A DNA stretch of 64,000 bases from Nyssa sinensis (taxonomy: Eukaryota; Streptophyta; Magnoliopsida; Cornales; Nyssaceae): contig CM018047.1 in the NCBI GenBank assembly GCA_008638375.1, forward strand, positions 51,530,679 through 51,594,678, given 5' to 3'. A program made the position numbers and the translations under genes. Numbering within the stretch: the first letter of the stretch is position 1; every line of letters begins with the position of its first letter. The notes under the pieces were generated by a model. That model made no database searches, was not told where the DNA came from, and worked only from the letters and a program-made list of their open reading frames with translations. Below are positions 37,807 to 48,485 of the stretch, piece by piece.

Positions 37807-38097
37807 TGTCTGTGACCAGAAAAGCTAATACTCATATGTAAAGATTTTCTCTGCATGCTTGTTTGTAATATCAGTTTCAGTTTCATTTTAGCTGAAATAT
37901 GTTTGGATGAGATCTTTTTGACCTATAACAACTATATATTCAGGATTTTTTCCCCCCCTGCTATCAAAGCTTTTTCTGTTACTATATCAAATAAGAAAGT
38001 TACCCATTTGTTCTGAGTGAATGCTATTGGGAATTAAATCACAAGTTTGTATTCAAGGAGGCATTCTTTAGTTGGAATAGACCTTAGACCATCTTCG

Positions 38098-39068
38098 TGA
38101 TTCAAATTCAAACCCAAATTTCACTTAAAATTTGAATAAAAGATAAATTTGAGTTTGATGTTTTTCAATAGTTACTTAAATTTTTACTCAAATCTTTTTT
38201 AAAAATTCTCACCTTATCCCAAAAGTTACTTTACGTTATTTTTCTTCAAAAATCATTTCCCCTCTTTTTTTTTTCCTTCCAAACCTCTTTCACTCTTAAT
38301 TTTCATTCTCTTCCAAATTTTTCCACCAATTTTTTTTTTCTATTATTTTCTTTCCCTCTTCTTTTTCCTTCCAAATCTTTTTTTGTGTTTTTTTTTTTTA
38401 AGATGTAACTTTTTTTGTGTGTTTCTACAAACCACCTTCTTTTCTTGTCTTTCTTTCTCCACCGACTTTCTCAAAGTCGAAGACGGCATAACCTTGGTCG
38501 ACGCCATCTCCGCAGATTTATAGGGCTCTAAACTTGTTTTCTCTCTACTCTAATCTCTATCTACTGTTTATCTCTCTCTGTAATTCTATATCTATCTATT
38601 TTCCGCCCTCTCTTGAGTGATGATTTTCTCTCTTCTAGGGTTTTGGATTTTGATTTTATCTCTCTGTACAGATACAGAAATTCCCTCAAATAATGGAGTT
38701 ATGAGAGCTTGAGAAATTCCTTCAAAAAGATGTGTTATTTAGCCCTTGAAGAGCATATATAGTGACTGCACAAATCCATACTGATTTTTTCCTTTTCCTA
38801 ATTTTTTTTTTCCATCAGTGAAGGTTGGCCTCACGTTTTCCTTTTCTTGATTTTTTTCCATTTCTTTTCCTTTCATTTTCCATCTGAGGTGAGTCTAGAT
38901 AGGAGAAAAAAATAGCCATTAGAAATTTGATATTATAAACAGTAGTGCACTGATTTGGGTTTGGATTTGAATAAAAACTGATTTGGTATGGGTTTGAGTC
39001 TAGGGTTGGAGGGTGATTTTTGTAGTTTTTGACTCAAATTTAAATTTGATATGGGTTTGAGTCATCAC
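38098..39068. repeat. MITE-like element, complete in unit 3, truncated in units 1 and 2
   Basis: The left end reads GTGATTCAAATTCAAACCC and the right end reads GGGTTTGAGTCATCACTGG. They are imperfect inverted repeats around a TC-rich body with no coding potential. In units 1 and 2 the homologous sequence stops at ATTTGGGTTTG, where the next unit begins. The duplication breakpoint therefore lies inside this element. I could not define a clear target duplication. Confidence 0.5.
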
Positions 39069-39418
39069 TGGAAATGCCCTTCCTTACAATGTACCTTTTA
39101 AATATCACTCTTCCATTTGTGTTATGTCCTACTAAAAAAAGGTGGGTCATAATACAGGTGCACATCAATGTGTGTCTGTATATTAGAAGGCATTTTTGGC
39201 CAACAATTGATTGCCAAGTATTGGATCCATGCCAAGATCTTAAGTCATTTAAAAGGATTTTGCTTTCTTTGATGCCGGTTTGAGGGTTTAAGAAGCAATT
39301 AGACACAGAAACAAGGAGAATCGATTCTGAGATTGATATAATCCTTTGATTTTATTTTCTCCATCTATTATATGATTTTTTTCTCGGTTAAGGCATTATT
39401 ATTATGTTTTGTGGAGGA

Positions 39419-39446
39419 GGTTTTGCTTTTGCTTTTGCTTTTGCTT
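39419..39446. repeat. TTTTGC hexanucleotide repeat
   Basis: About four and a half units of GCTTTT in a row. It keeps a short open frame on either strand open; I do not treat that frame as coding. Confidence 0.85.
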
Positions 39447-39792
39447 TGTACATGTGATTGTGATATTTTTCTTCCTGAACCTCAAGTCATTTTCACGGAA
39501 GTTGCCAAGTAAAAACGTGCTTGACCTTGGGTCATTCAGAAGAAGACAATTGAGGGAAACAAATAATAGAGCACGCCTTCTCCCTTTCACACACGAGAAG
39601 ACAAAAAAGTAAACAACAATTCAAGATGCCTATCCAATCAAGAGAGAGTGTGTCCTTTAAAAGGGTTGGTTCTGGTTCGTTTCTGTTGTCATTTAGGAGT
39701 TGTGGCGTGCTAATAATGATGCTGGTATTATAAGGTGTGTCATTAGTTAGGTACCTCACTGACCTGGTATTGAGTAATATAGTGAGTCACAA

Positions 39793-40063
39793 ACACATCA
39801 ATCTGATACGATTTCTATGCTCATCAAGCAATATTGACCAAAGTCTGATGACATTATAAGGTGTTTCTTTAAGACACTGGGGCAACCTCCAACTAGACTC
39901 AGAAGATCCTTTAATCTTGTCTGATGACAAGATCACACATCAATCTGATACGATTTCTATGCTCATCAAGCAATATTGACCAAAGTCTGATGACATTATA
40001 AGGTGTTTCTTTAAGTCACTGGGGCAACCTCCAACTAGACTCAGAAGATCCTTTAATCTTGTC
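39793..40063. repeat. Two-copy tandem duplication, 142-bp period
   Basis: The 129-bp block 39793-39921 is repeated at 39935-40063, with a 13-bp spacer. I see one substitution (TAAGACACT against TAAGTCACT), so the duplication is recent or conversion-maintained. Confidence 0.92.
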
Positions 40064-40499
40064 ATGGTACTCTTACAAGAGTATATATTCGGTGCCCCAT
40101 AAGCACTATGTGGCCATGCCACCCTCCAATAGAAGACTACCCTGTGAAATATGTCCTACCAACTTTAGTGGGACATGATCCACATAGCTGTTCAGCAGTA
40201 TTATTTCTAAAAAATTCTTAAATAAAACTGGAACACTACTGTGAGAGTGCAGCCTTCCAATGATATTATATCATGTGTGCTGTTGGAAGGGCATAATGCA
40301 CATGATGGTCCAAGTAAACAGATCCGACATTGGTAATTCGCATCCAATTCGTTAAAGAAATGTCTAATCCGATGATTCAATAGATCAATGAATGATTGAT
40401 CCAAATCCAAATATGTTAACTATCGGATATCCAATACGATAGAGGAAATTCAATAAAGAAAGCTCAATAATATCAAATTATCCAACTTTACAATTTATT

Positions 40500-40604
40500 T
40501 ATATATATATATATATATATATTATTACATGAAATTCAAGAAGACTCAAGTACTATAAAATTATCTAACCTTAAAAATCAAATATATATATATATATATA
40601 TATA
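40500..40604. repeat. Two TA microsatellites
   Basis: (AT)n runs at about 40500-40522 and 40582-40604, separated by 60 bases of AT-rich sequence. Confidence 0.85.
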
Positions 40605-40761
40605 ACATTTATGTGAATTCATACATGATCCGTTTACGAAATATTCTAATCAAATCAGATTGGATATGGGTTATGGACCAAAAAAAAAAATTGCCCTCCA
40701 TATCCCCTTAAATGGATCGGATTCAAATCAAAAGCTAATCCACTAATAACCCTCATTATGC

Positions 40762-41304
40762 TAGGGGTGTCACTTCGTGTTATCGTATCGTGTTCGAGTC
40801 GTGTCAAGGCATATATATTTTAAAATATGTATCAACTCTAACCCGACATTATTAACTAATCGTGTCAAGTTTCAAAACCCAAACCCAACTCATTTATTAA
40901 ACAGGTTACACTTGTTGACACACTTAACCCGTTTATTTTTATTTTTTATTTTTTAAATAAAAAAATTTACCTATCTTTTAATAGATATAGATAATTTTCA
41001 AATTTAGTAACTTTGAATATGAGACAAATCAAAGTAGAAACTTTTTTTATAAATAAAAAATCTCAAAACCTTGATAAATATTTGATGTGAAACGAATTAC
41101 CTTAACTCATAATATATTTTATAATTAAACGTGTTAAGTCATGTTAAACGGGTTGACACGTATAACACGATTAATAAACAGGTCGTGTTTGAGTTTTACT
41201 AGTGTCAACCCGTTTATGACCCAAACACATTTATGTTAAACTCAAACCTATTAACTTCGTGTCGTGTTCGAGTCGTGTTGTCGTGTTAAAAATTGACACC
41301 CCTA
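40762..41304. mobile_element. Non-autonomous hAT-type element, copy B
   Basis: The ends are TAGGGGTGTCACTT and AATTGACACCCCTA. The 8-bp duplications CATTATGC (40754-40761) and CAATATGC (41305-41312) differ at one base. The 543-bp body is the reverse complement of the 1296-1843 element along its length (CGTGTTATCGTATCGTG here against CGATAACACG there). No coding capacity. Confidence 0.87.
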
Positions 41305-41312
41305 CAATATGC

Positions 41313-44000
41313 TCCCACTAAAACAACTTAGATATATCCCACATGGTGCATACATATTCCCCAGCAACAGGATGAGCTGTCCAATCTTACCACGGGGGGT
41401 GTAATGGCGCACAAGCCTTACCACAACAAATCGACAGACACCATTACAAATCAATACACAGTTTGCACGCTCACTAATGACTTCTCACAATTTGCCCACT
41501 GCTGTTATTTAAGGTCGTCAAGGGTCTTATTTACAAATTAATACATTAGCATGCTCGCTAACAGCATGGTCTGCCCCCTGTTCTTATTAAGGTTGTCAGG
41601 GGCCCCTCCCTGAAATGGTCCTTCCCACCTTGTTCTCAAGCATTGTCCCCTGTGCAAGACCACCAAGAAAATACAACAGTAAAATCAATTAAGACTTCCA
41701 GACCGAGTGGGAGACAAAAGTTTAAAAACACTTGACCTGGTTTTCCATTAGATAATTGCTCATAATACTATCTGGTCCCCACTGGTTAGTAAGGTACCAG
41801 CAGAAGGGTTTTATAATTTCATTTAATCAATCGCTTCAAGAGACTAATTTATGTAGCAATGCTTTTTCTGCTAGAAGCTCGACAATTGTTGTCGACAATA
41901 GATTTCAAATCTCAAGGCTTAATACGACAGGCTCTAATAGTCAAACCCATTAAACAGTAGTTATTGATAACACTAAAGCCACAAGATGCTTAGTCATGCA
42001 CTAGAGTAGTCCAAATTGAATAAAAAATGTTAAGAAAAACCTTCTGTGTGAGCGACCATCAAAAGCAGTGGGCGAGATCCAGGAGGACGTCCAGATTTGG
42101 AGAACTTGATGAAGTGACCAAGAATCCAGAAGACAAATCCATCTGTAAGTTGACTAATGACAGCAAATGTAAAATTGTCTCTTTCAATGTAGAACAGTTC
42201 AAAACCACCACTTTCTAAAGACAAGAACATCGACTAGAGAAAGAGCGGATTAGGTATCAAGGAGTATATGCCTTGATATCCTCTGGTTGAATACAGTTCA
42301 AACCACCACTTAGTTAAGACAAGGACATGGTATAGAAAAACAGTGGATTAGCTATCAAGGAGTATATGCCTTAATATCTTCTGGTTGAATACAGTTCAAG
42401 TTTATGGAAGCCCTGTCCAACAAGAGTGGTTGGATTTGATACGCCTCAGTTTTCATAATTTGTGCCAACAACATATCCAGACTTGCAACCCCTCTCCTCA
42501 CATTTACACACCCATTCAGTGACTAAGTTGGTTTGTGGGTTTAGTAGGTGAAAGGAAAAGAAACAGGAGGGAAAGAAGAAAATAGTAAAGAAAGGTACAA
42601 ACTTTTTATTTACATGTCTTTTTCTTAATCTCATTTAAGTATAAGAGAGAATATTAAAAAAAAAAATCGTTTACTTTTTAATTCTTCTTTTCTATTTTTC
42701 TTTCTATCACAAATTTGCAAAGCAAACAAAGCTTAAATGAATAGAACAGTCATTTATTACACGGGAATTTGACCAAATAGAGCATATCTCATACCTTTTT
42801 ATATCAAAATTTTATTGTCAAAAATAATCATTTCTTATTATATAAAGTTTGAAAACATTTAACTGAAATCACCTTATAAGAGTCTTTGACAAGCTGCTAA
42901 TTCTAAAATTGTGTATATAAGGCAGCAAGCACTTGCCCTAAAAAAAAAAAAAAAATGGCAGCAAGCATAAGCTAATCAGCATCCTCTTCGTCTTATTCTT
43001 TCTTCATATGATATACTCCTAGGTAAGATATACTCGGCTACATACCAAATGTGAGTGAGATCTCGAAAGGCAATCATATCTATTCCTTCTTGGTGAATAT
43101 CATGTAATCAGTCGCATCAAACTGAACTGCATTCTTGTCAGAATTTACACCTTAAGGAGCACCTCCATAAACTGATATGAACAGTACCAGAGACCATAAT
43201 AATAATAGGTTAAAAACTTCACTCATAAAAGAATCATACAGTTTGTAGTCTTCCACTTGCCTCTTACTTCGGTAAATAACCACCAATATTCATTTCACAC
43301 AATCAGCTTATGGTGAACCTCTTGCCACTTGCCAGTGAATAATATATTTTAATTTAAAAAAAAAAAAACTAACAAAGACTTCCATACTAGAACAATCTCA
43401 GATAAGGAGTCAAGGAAGACAACTACTCAAATGTGTACGTTGCTCCTTAACAAATAATTTGTACATCATTTCTAGTTGTATATATGTTAAGCAATTCTTT
43501 ATCAACCAAAGGAGATTTAACTTGTCATTGGTTTCCAAGAAATTTTTCACTAGTCTTTCACGATAAGAATGACATAAATATTCATTGCAGGATGCAAATG
43601 TTGTTCATGAATTTTCAAAACAATAAGAATAGTGAGTTAAAGGTCTTGGCTACTTCTATAGAACCCGTTCATAACAGATAAACCATAGTCGAGCATACAA
43701 CATATTTCCACTTATTGGCAAATTATGCATATATAATTCCTGCTTGAAGTTTCTGATGCAAGATAAAATAAATTGTTACCCGGCAACTTTCTATTTCAAA
43801 CAAATCAAATTTTCATAGAAGTTTTAATGGGATAAGGGATATTTCAGCTAAGACATGGTAATTGGCATTTAGTTTGCATGTAAAAGTCCTAAATAGTCTA
43901 GATATAGGTTACAATCATATATTTTTCTTTTTCTTTTTGGTTACAAGGGAAAAGGAAAAGAGCCTAACTAGCTCTCACACAGGCCACAGAGGCCAGATCT
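41313..44000. other. Gene-free stretch with a 98-99-bp tandem repeat
   Basis: I see no domain and no exon with convincing splice sites. A two-copy tandem repeat lies at 42194-42400. Several A-rich runs (near 42655, 42940 and 43357) and AT-rich DNA fill the rest. Confidence 0.55.
42194..42400. repeat. 98-99-bp tandem repeat, about two copies
   Basis: ACAGTTCAAA...CCACCACT recurs at 42194 and 42293, and a third ACAGTTCAAG begins at 42391. Each unit includes GTATCAAGGAGTATATGCCTT or a close variant. The copies differ at about ten positions. Confidence 0.85.
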
Positions 44001-44029
44001 GCAAGGAGCAAGATCCCCAATTCTTTTTT

Positions 44030-44095
44030 CTTTTTTTTTCTTTTTTTCTTTTTTTTTGGTGGGGGGGGGGGGGGGGGGGGGGGGGGGGGTGTGTG
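44030..44095. repeat. T/C tract followed by a 29-base G run
   Basis: A (T)nC tract is followed by G from 44061 to 44089. On the minus strand this sits just past the LINE RNase H stop and would read as a C run followed by an A-rich tail. The G run could form G-quadruplexes, or its length could be an assembly artefact. Confidence 0.85.
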
Positions 44096-44115
44096 GACTT
44101 GACCAATTTACTCTC

Positions 44116-44960
44116 TTATTGAACTCCCATATTTTCTAGATGGTCTGCACATTGATTTCGCCCATGAAGGGTGTGGACAAAGATGCATTGCTGAGATTTA
44201 CCAGCCAAAGTCTTACAATCCTCAACCAGAGCTGAATAGTTGCTCTCTTCCTTTCTCTGGGATTTAAGCATTTTGATTGTCAACTCACAATCTGCTGCAA
44301 TGATGATTTTGGGATGTTCCATAAGTCTCAGAATCTTAAGGCCTTCACGTATTGCCCATAATTCCGCGAGTAAGGTACCAGTTCCAATGTAACCCATAAA
44401 TCCCTTGATCCATTGTCCCTAATCATCACGCACAAGGCCTCTGAAGTGCCTGGGTTTCCTTTAGCACTTCCATCAGTGTTCCATTTCCAAAAATCTGCAC
44501 AAGGAAAGGCCCAATTTACTAATCTGTTAAGAGTTTGGCTTAATGGCACTAGTCAAGGGAGAGAAAGCTTTGACAGTTCCCAGAGAAGACCTTATAGCAA
44601 TGGATGAGGTTGAGGTCCAATTAAAAGGTACCTGATCAAAGACCCACTGGTTCTTTGCTTTCCATATTTCCCAGCAGACAGAAGAGAATAAAATGCCCCA
44701 TGGGATATTCAAATGATTATTCCTATTGTTAGTGGAATTACTCTTCACCCAAACAGTGAGATTTTTACCATTTTCACGATGCAGATCAGGGAGGGCAGGA
44801 GGTTGATCCAAATGGATTGGCTCTCAGGACAGCCCCTCAAGCAGTGGATTATGTCTTCTGTGTGTAATTGGCACCTAGGACATCTAGGATCTATTTGCAT
44901 CCCTCTGGAAATACAAGCACTGTTTATAAAGCTCTCTAAGTGCACTATCCAGTGAATAAG
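44116..44960 (-). pseudogene. LINE fragment: zinc-finger RVT and RNase H region
   Basis: The minus strand encodes the 3' end of a plant LINE ORF2. The zf-RVT part (44745-44945) contains CPRCQLHTEDIIHCLRGCPE. A linker with WGILFSSVCWEIWKAKNQWVF follows, then the RNase H domain (KWNTDGSAKGNPG, AELWAIREGLKILR, GRNQCADHLENMG). A frameshift near 44395 splits the RNase H domain, and the linker is in another frame, so the fragment is dead. A stop near 44116 and an A-rich tail on the minus strand mark the element's 3' end. Confidence 0.85.
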
Positions 44961-44974
44961 ACAACCTTGGAGAC

Positions 44975-45800
44975 AGCTTGATTGTTAAACTGCTTGGCAA
45001 TCCATTGGCTACAAAAGCCCTCTGCGTGAGGGTTAGAAAACTATGGGTATCCAGGGAGACTATGAAACTCTGGACTTACAGTCTGGTTTTTTCTTCTTCA
45101 AGTTTGATAACCTTGAAGACTCTGAATGTATTTACAGGGGGGCTATGGGTTATCATGGACCACTAACTCATTGTAAGGAGGTGGGAACCAGATTTCAAGC
45201 AATCTTCTGCTCAGGTTCTAAAGACGGCAATGTGGGTAAGGTTGCCAGAACTCCCTATTGGGAAATCCATTGGTAATTTGGTAGACCCCTCAAAATTGAT
45301 GCTAACATTGCGGCTAGAACAAGAGGAAAACATGCATGAATGTGTAGAAGTGGACTTCACCAAACCCTAGATCACAATGTTTAAATTGGGTTCTAATTGG
45401 TTCAATATAGAGTATGAATTGATTCACTCAGTCTGCTTGGGTGTGACACACTAAAGAACTGTGCAGTTCAAGGAGTAGAGACACAGTGACCAAACCACCG
45501 TCACTGGAGCCGGAAGGGATGAAGATCCCCGAATCAGAAAAGCCTATGAAGAGCCCAAGGGAAAAACAAGTAGCTCAATGACTCGGAATTTGGCCCATGA
45601 ATGTTGCTATCCAAAAAGAATAGGAAACAAAATTATTTCAAAGCCAATGAACCTAACCCAAGGAAAAAGCACTGGCCCAAGTGGCAGTGGCTCGAGATTC
45701 CAGGTCTTGGAGGAAAATGGAATGGAAGCCCATACTGAGGATCGGACGGACTTGATGGATCAAACTGAGCCCATAAGAGAGGTTAACCACACAGACACAG
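44975..45800 (+). pseudogene. LINE fragment: ORF1 (DUF4283-like) on plus strand
   Basis: Plus-strand text starts LIVKLLGNPLATKAL and, after a frame change, continues IQGDYETLDLQSGFFFFKFD, the beginning of the DUF4283 nucleic-acid-binding domain of plant LINE ORF1. Further along, a region from 45578 contains SGSRFQVLEENG, typical of the ORF1 C-terminal side. Frames are interrupted. It lies head to head with the minus-strand RNase H fragment, within about 15-30 bases. Confidence 0.7.
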
Positions 45801-45804
45801 AGAC

Positions 45805-46235
45805 CCCAGGTTCAAGGGGTTCTCCATTTAAAAGAATGGGGGCTTCGCTATTCCGCACACAATTCATTACCAAATTAATCCAATTCCTAGAGAATCTGAA
45901 GTCTGCTTAGGTTTTTTCTAAATTGATTTTTCCCACAAATCCACCAAATTTTCCTTTTTTCTTTCTGAGAGTATGGATTACTTGGGTTAAAATGATACTA
46001 TCAGTTGATTTAGCAGGAATAGAACTACTCTAAAAAGGGGCCAATGTGTCTGGAGGATGGGTCAAAACCTTGGATAAGATTTTGTAACTAACATTACAAG
46101 GCTTATTGGTCTATAGTTCTTGTCTTCTTGAGTGTTTCAGGTTTGTCTGTTTTAAGGATAAGGGCAATAAAGGTGATATTCAGCCCTTCAGGGACCACAA
46201 CAGAACTAATCATCTTTGATTAAGTTGCAGACTGA
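45805..46235 (-). pseudogene. LINE fragment: reverse transcriptase on minus strand
   Basis: Read on the minus strand: GLNITFIALILK, then RPISL and CNVSYKILSKVL in adjoining frames, then HTLRKKKGKFGG, then WINLVMNCVRNSE and PILLNGEPLE. These are the fingers and early palm blocks of a plant LINE reverse transcriptase. The catalytic FADD-type block is absent from this piece. Several stops and frameshifts are present. Confidence 0.72.
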
Positions 46236-46269
46236 GTTGCCTACGATCTAAAAACCACAGTGATTGGCT

Positions 46270-47170
46270 GAAGTCGGCAGTCTATGCAAACCCAAATCCC
46301 AGAAATAGAGAATTGTTGTGGAACAACCAGACAATGGGTAACAACTCAAATCTTCCCTGGCTTGTTTTGGATGATCTCAATGACATAATGTCACAATCGG
46401 ATAAGAGGGGTGGAGCACCATCCAGCCAAAGAAGGTGTTCTATAGGGATGGCAATTTGTCAAGTCCCGTCGGAGACCCGCCCGCCCCACCCCTAATAGGG
46501 TGGGTATGGGGTGTTCATAAACAGGGTCGGGGCAAGGTTTGAGTATGGCTTTTAAAACTCGGTCGGGTTCGAGGCGGGTTCGGGGGATGATCACCCAGCC
46601 CTGACCCCACCCCGTTTATATATTAAGTTTTTTTATTTATTTTTATATACACTATATTTACCAATAAATAACACTATATAAAATTAGTTTTAAGGTTTTG
46701 CATATTACACTCATATTTTTTTATTTTTTTTGTCTTAGTTATTTTGGCAAAAAAAAAAAATTTATTTATCAAAATAAAAATTTGAACTTACTTAAAAAAA
46801 ATATATCGAGGTTCGGTTCGGGGCGGGGTGAACTCGAAGAATATAAATGGAGTCGGAATTGGGGTCGGGGTCGTGATAAACCTCTAAACGGGGTAGGGCG
46901 GGGTCGGGGCCAAAAAATATAAACGGGGCCGGGGTTGGGGAAGGGCCACCCCGCCCCAAACCCACCTCGTTGCCATTCCTAGTGTTCTACCTTTCACAGC
47001 AGAGTAGAGTCTTGCAACCTCTTGGATTTGGGATGTATAGGCCTTGGATGACATCGTCCAATAAATGTGGTGGGTTGGCCAATTCAATGGAAAGATCGGA
47101 TCATGCTTTGGCAAATCATCAATGGCGTGAAGAGTGGTATATTCCGGCTATCCTTGGCCGGAGTAGTTCT
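46270..47170 (+). pseudogene. LINE fragment: endonuclease on plus strand, split by hAT element
   Basis: Before the hAT insertion the plus strand reads SAVYANPNPRNRELLW and LPWLVLDDLNDIMSQSDKRG, the APE-type endonuclease of plant LINEs (normally GDFN; here DDLN). After the insertion it resumes with NLLDLG and then SNKCGGLANSMERSDHALAN followed by HQWREEW, the end of the same domain. There is one frame change in this second part. The domain is not functional. Confidence 0.78.
46443..46981. mobile_element. 539-bp non-autonomous hAT-type element in LINE endonuclease
   Basis: Terminal inverted repeats TAGGGATGGCAA and TTGCCATTCCTA are flanked by perfect 8-bp duplications GTGTTCTA (46435-46442 and 46982-46989). 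The subterminal sequence is rich in GGGGCGGG/CCCGCCCC motifs around an AT-rich core. No transposase is encoded. Taking out the element and one duplication restores continuity of the endonuclease-coding sequence on either side. Confidence 0.92.
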
Positions 47171-48485
47171 GGATGTGGGGGGGGGGGTGGTTGGTCTAGT
47201 TGTGTTTCAGGGACAAATGAGGTGGAGGAAGATTGGGACCATGAATTTGGGGGAAGAGGGGGGGGGGAGACTGACAGAGGACGTGCAGGAGAGGCTATTT
47301 GGAGGAAGTTAAAAAGGGGCATCTGGAGATTAAACAAGAGGAATCTTATATTGCACCTGCACTTTAAAGTTTAAATATAGTCCTGGAAATAGCAGTGAAA
47401 GCATTCTATAGTTCATGAGTAGTCAATCCTTCTTCATTTGGGCTAATTAAGAAAAAGAAAAGAAGATTATATCTGACAAAAGTCAACATAGAAAATATAA
47501 ACCACCATTTGATATAGATAAGTTTTTGCAATTTAAACATATAAATCATGACCAGCAAATCTAGGCATAGCTATTAACTAAAATTTCTCACATGCAAAAA
47601 AAAAAAAAGCTACAAACATTTGTACCACACCTTACTATGTGCTGCTTAACCAATACTTGCATGCTCCCACCTGAAATATAAACTTGGGACTGCAGAACAA
47701 AAGGGGTTATGGAACCAAAATAGTTGACATAAGGAAACAAAAACAATAATAATGCATTTTTTCCAATTGTGAAAGAAATCCATAATGAATCTACAGATCA
47801 ATATTTACCTCTGCAGATTTATTATACCTGTACAAAAAAGCAGTAGGTAAAAAGACACCGCAACTGAAGTTTTCAACTTTTCTTTCACTTCTCCCTTGTT
47901 ATCATTAAACAAATTGACCATAATATAAGTACTATCCAAAATCATACTTTGAGTTCTTCAATAATAAATTAAATTGAGAAGATAGAAAAAAACATATTAA
48001 ACAATGAGGATATATCAAAAGGCAATCTTAATCGTTCCTACATATTCTATCCCATTTGAGAAAAATAACTCATTCAAATTCAGGGGAAATTTTCCAAAAG
48101 CGTGAGGCAACCCATTCCCAATTCTTTCTTCAAAATAATCCAACTCAAAAAGACAGATTACATTTTACACAAAAAAAATTGACAAGTTTCTGTGCACTTC
48201 TATTCAGCTGTTAGAAACCATTCAAAGTTAATATACAAGAAACAACATTCATCCATAAAACTAGGATTGCCTGTTGTAGATTTAGAAGAAGTCTATATTT
48301 CACTGCCCCTATTTGGTTTGCCAGTATTCAGTATGAGTTTATTTGCTCAAAAGAAAAAATAACAAATATATAATTATCTTCTTTGTGTCTTCAACATCTA
48401 ATTTCATCTTCCAAATTGCCCTAAATTTTTTAAAAATAAGGTCCCAAATGCAGTTACATTGGCCACCATGCGCCACTTCACAAAT
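47171..48485. other. Spacer between LINE remains and FRS10-like gene
   Basis: G-rich low-complexity DNA (G runs near 47178-47188 and 47258-47268) may be LINE debris to about 47380. AT-rich DNA follows up to the stop of the FAR1-related gene and includes its unmarked 3' UTR. No other gene is seen. Confidence 0.5.

Larger units (their letters stand above)
25186..38986. repeat. Tandem segmental duplication, unit 3
   Basis: Direct copy of unit 2 content (copia included) plus a 994-bp hAT element at 35041-36034. Its right end runs past the truncation seen in units 1 and 2, into the complete MITE-like end near 39068. Confidence 0.92.
39069..40761. other. Gene-free repeat-rich stretch
   Basis: No gene is seen. 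It contains a (TTTTGC)n run at 39419-39446, a near-identical 142-bp-period tandem duplication (39793-40063), TA microsatellites (40500-40522 and 40582-40604) and AT-rich DNA. Confidence 0.6.

Noticed and set aside
47067..47374. Glycine-rich plus-strand frames after the LINE endonuclease
   Set aside because: The first part is LINE sequence and the rest is G-run low complexity; not a separate gene.
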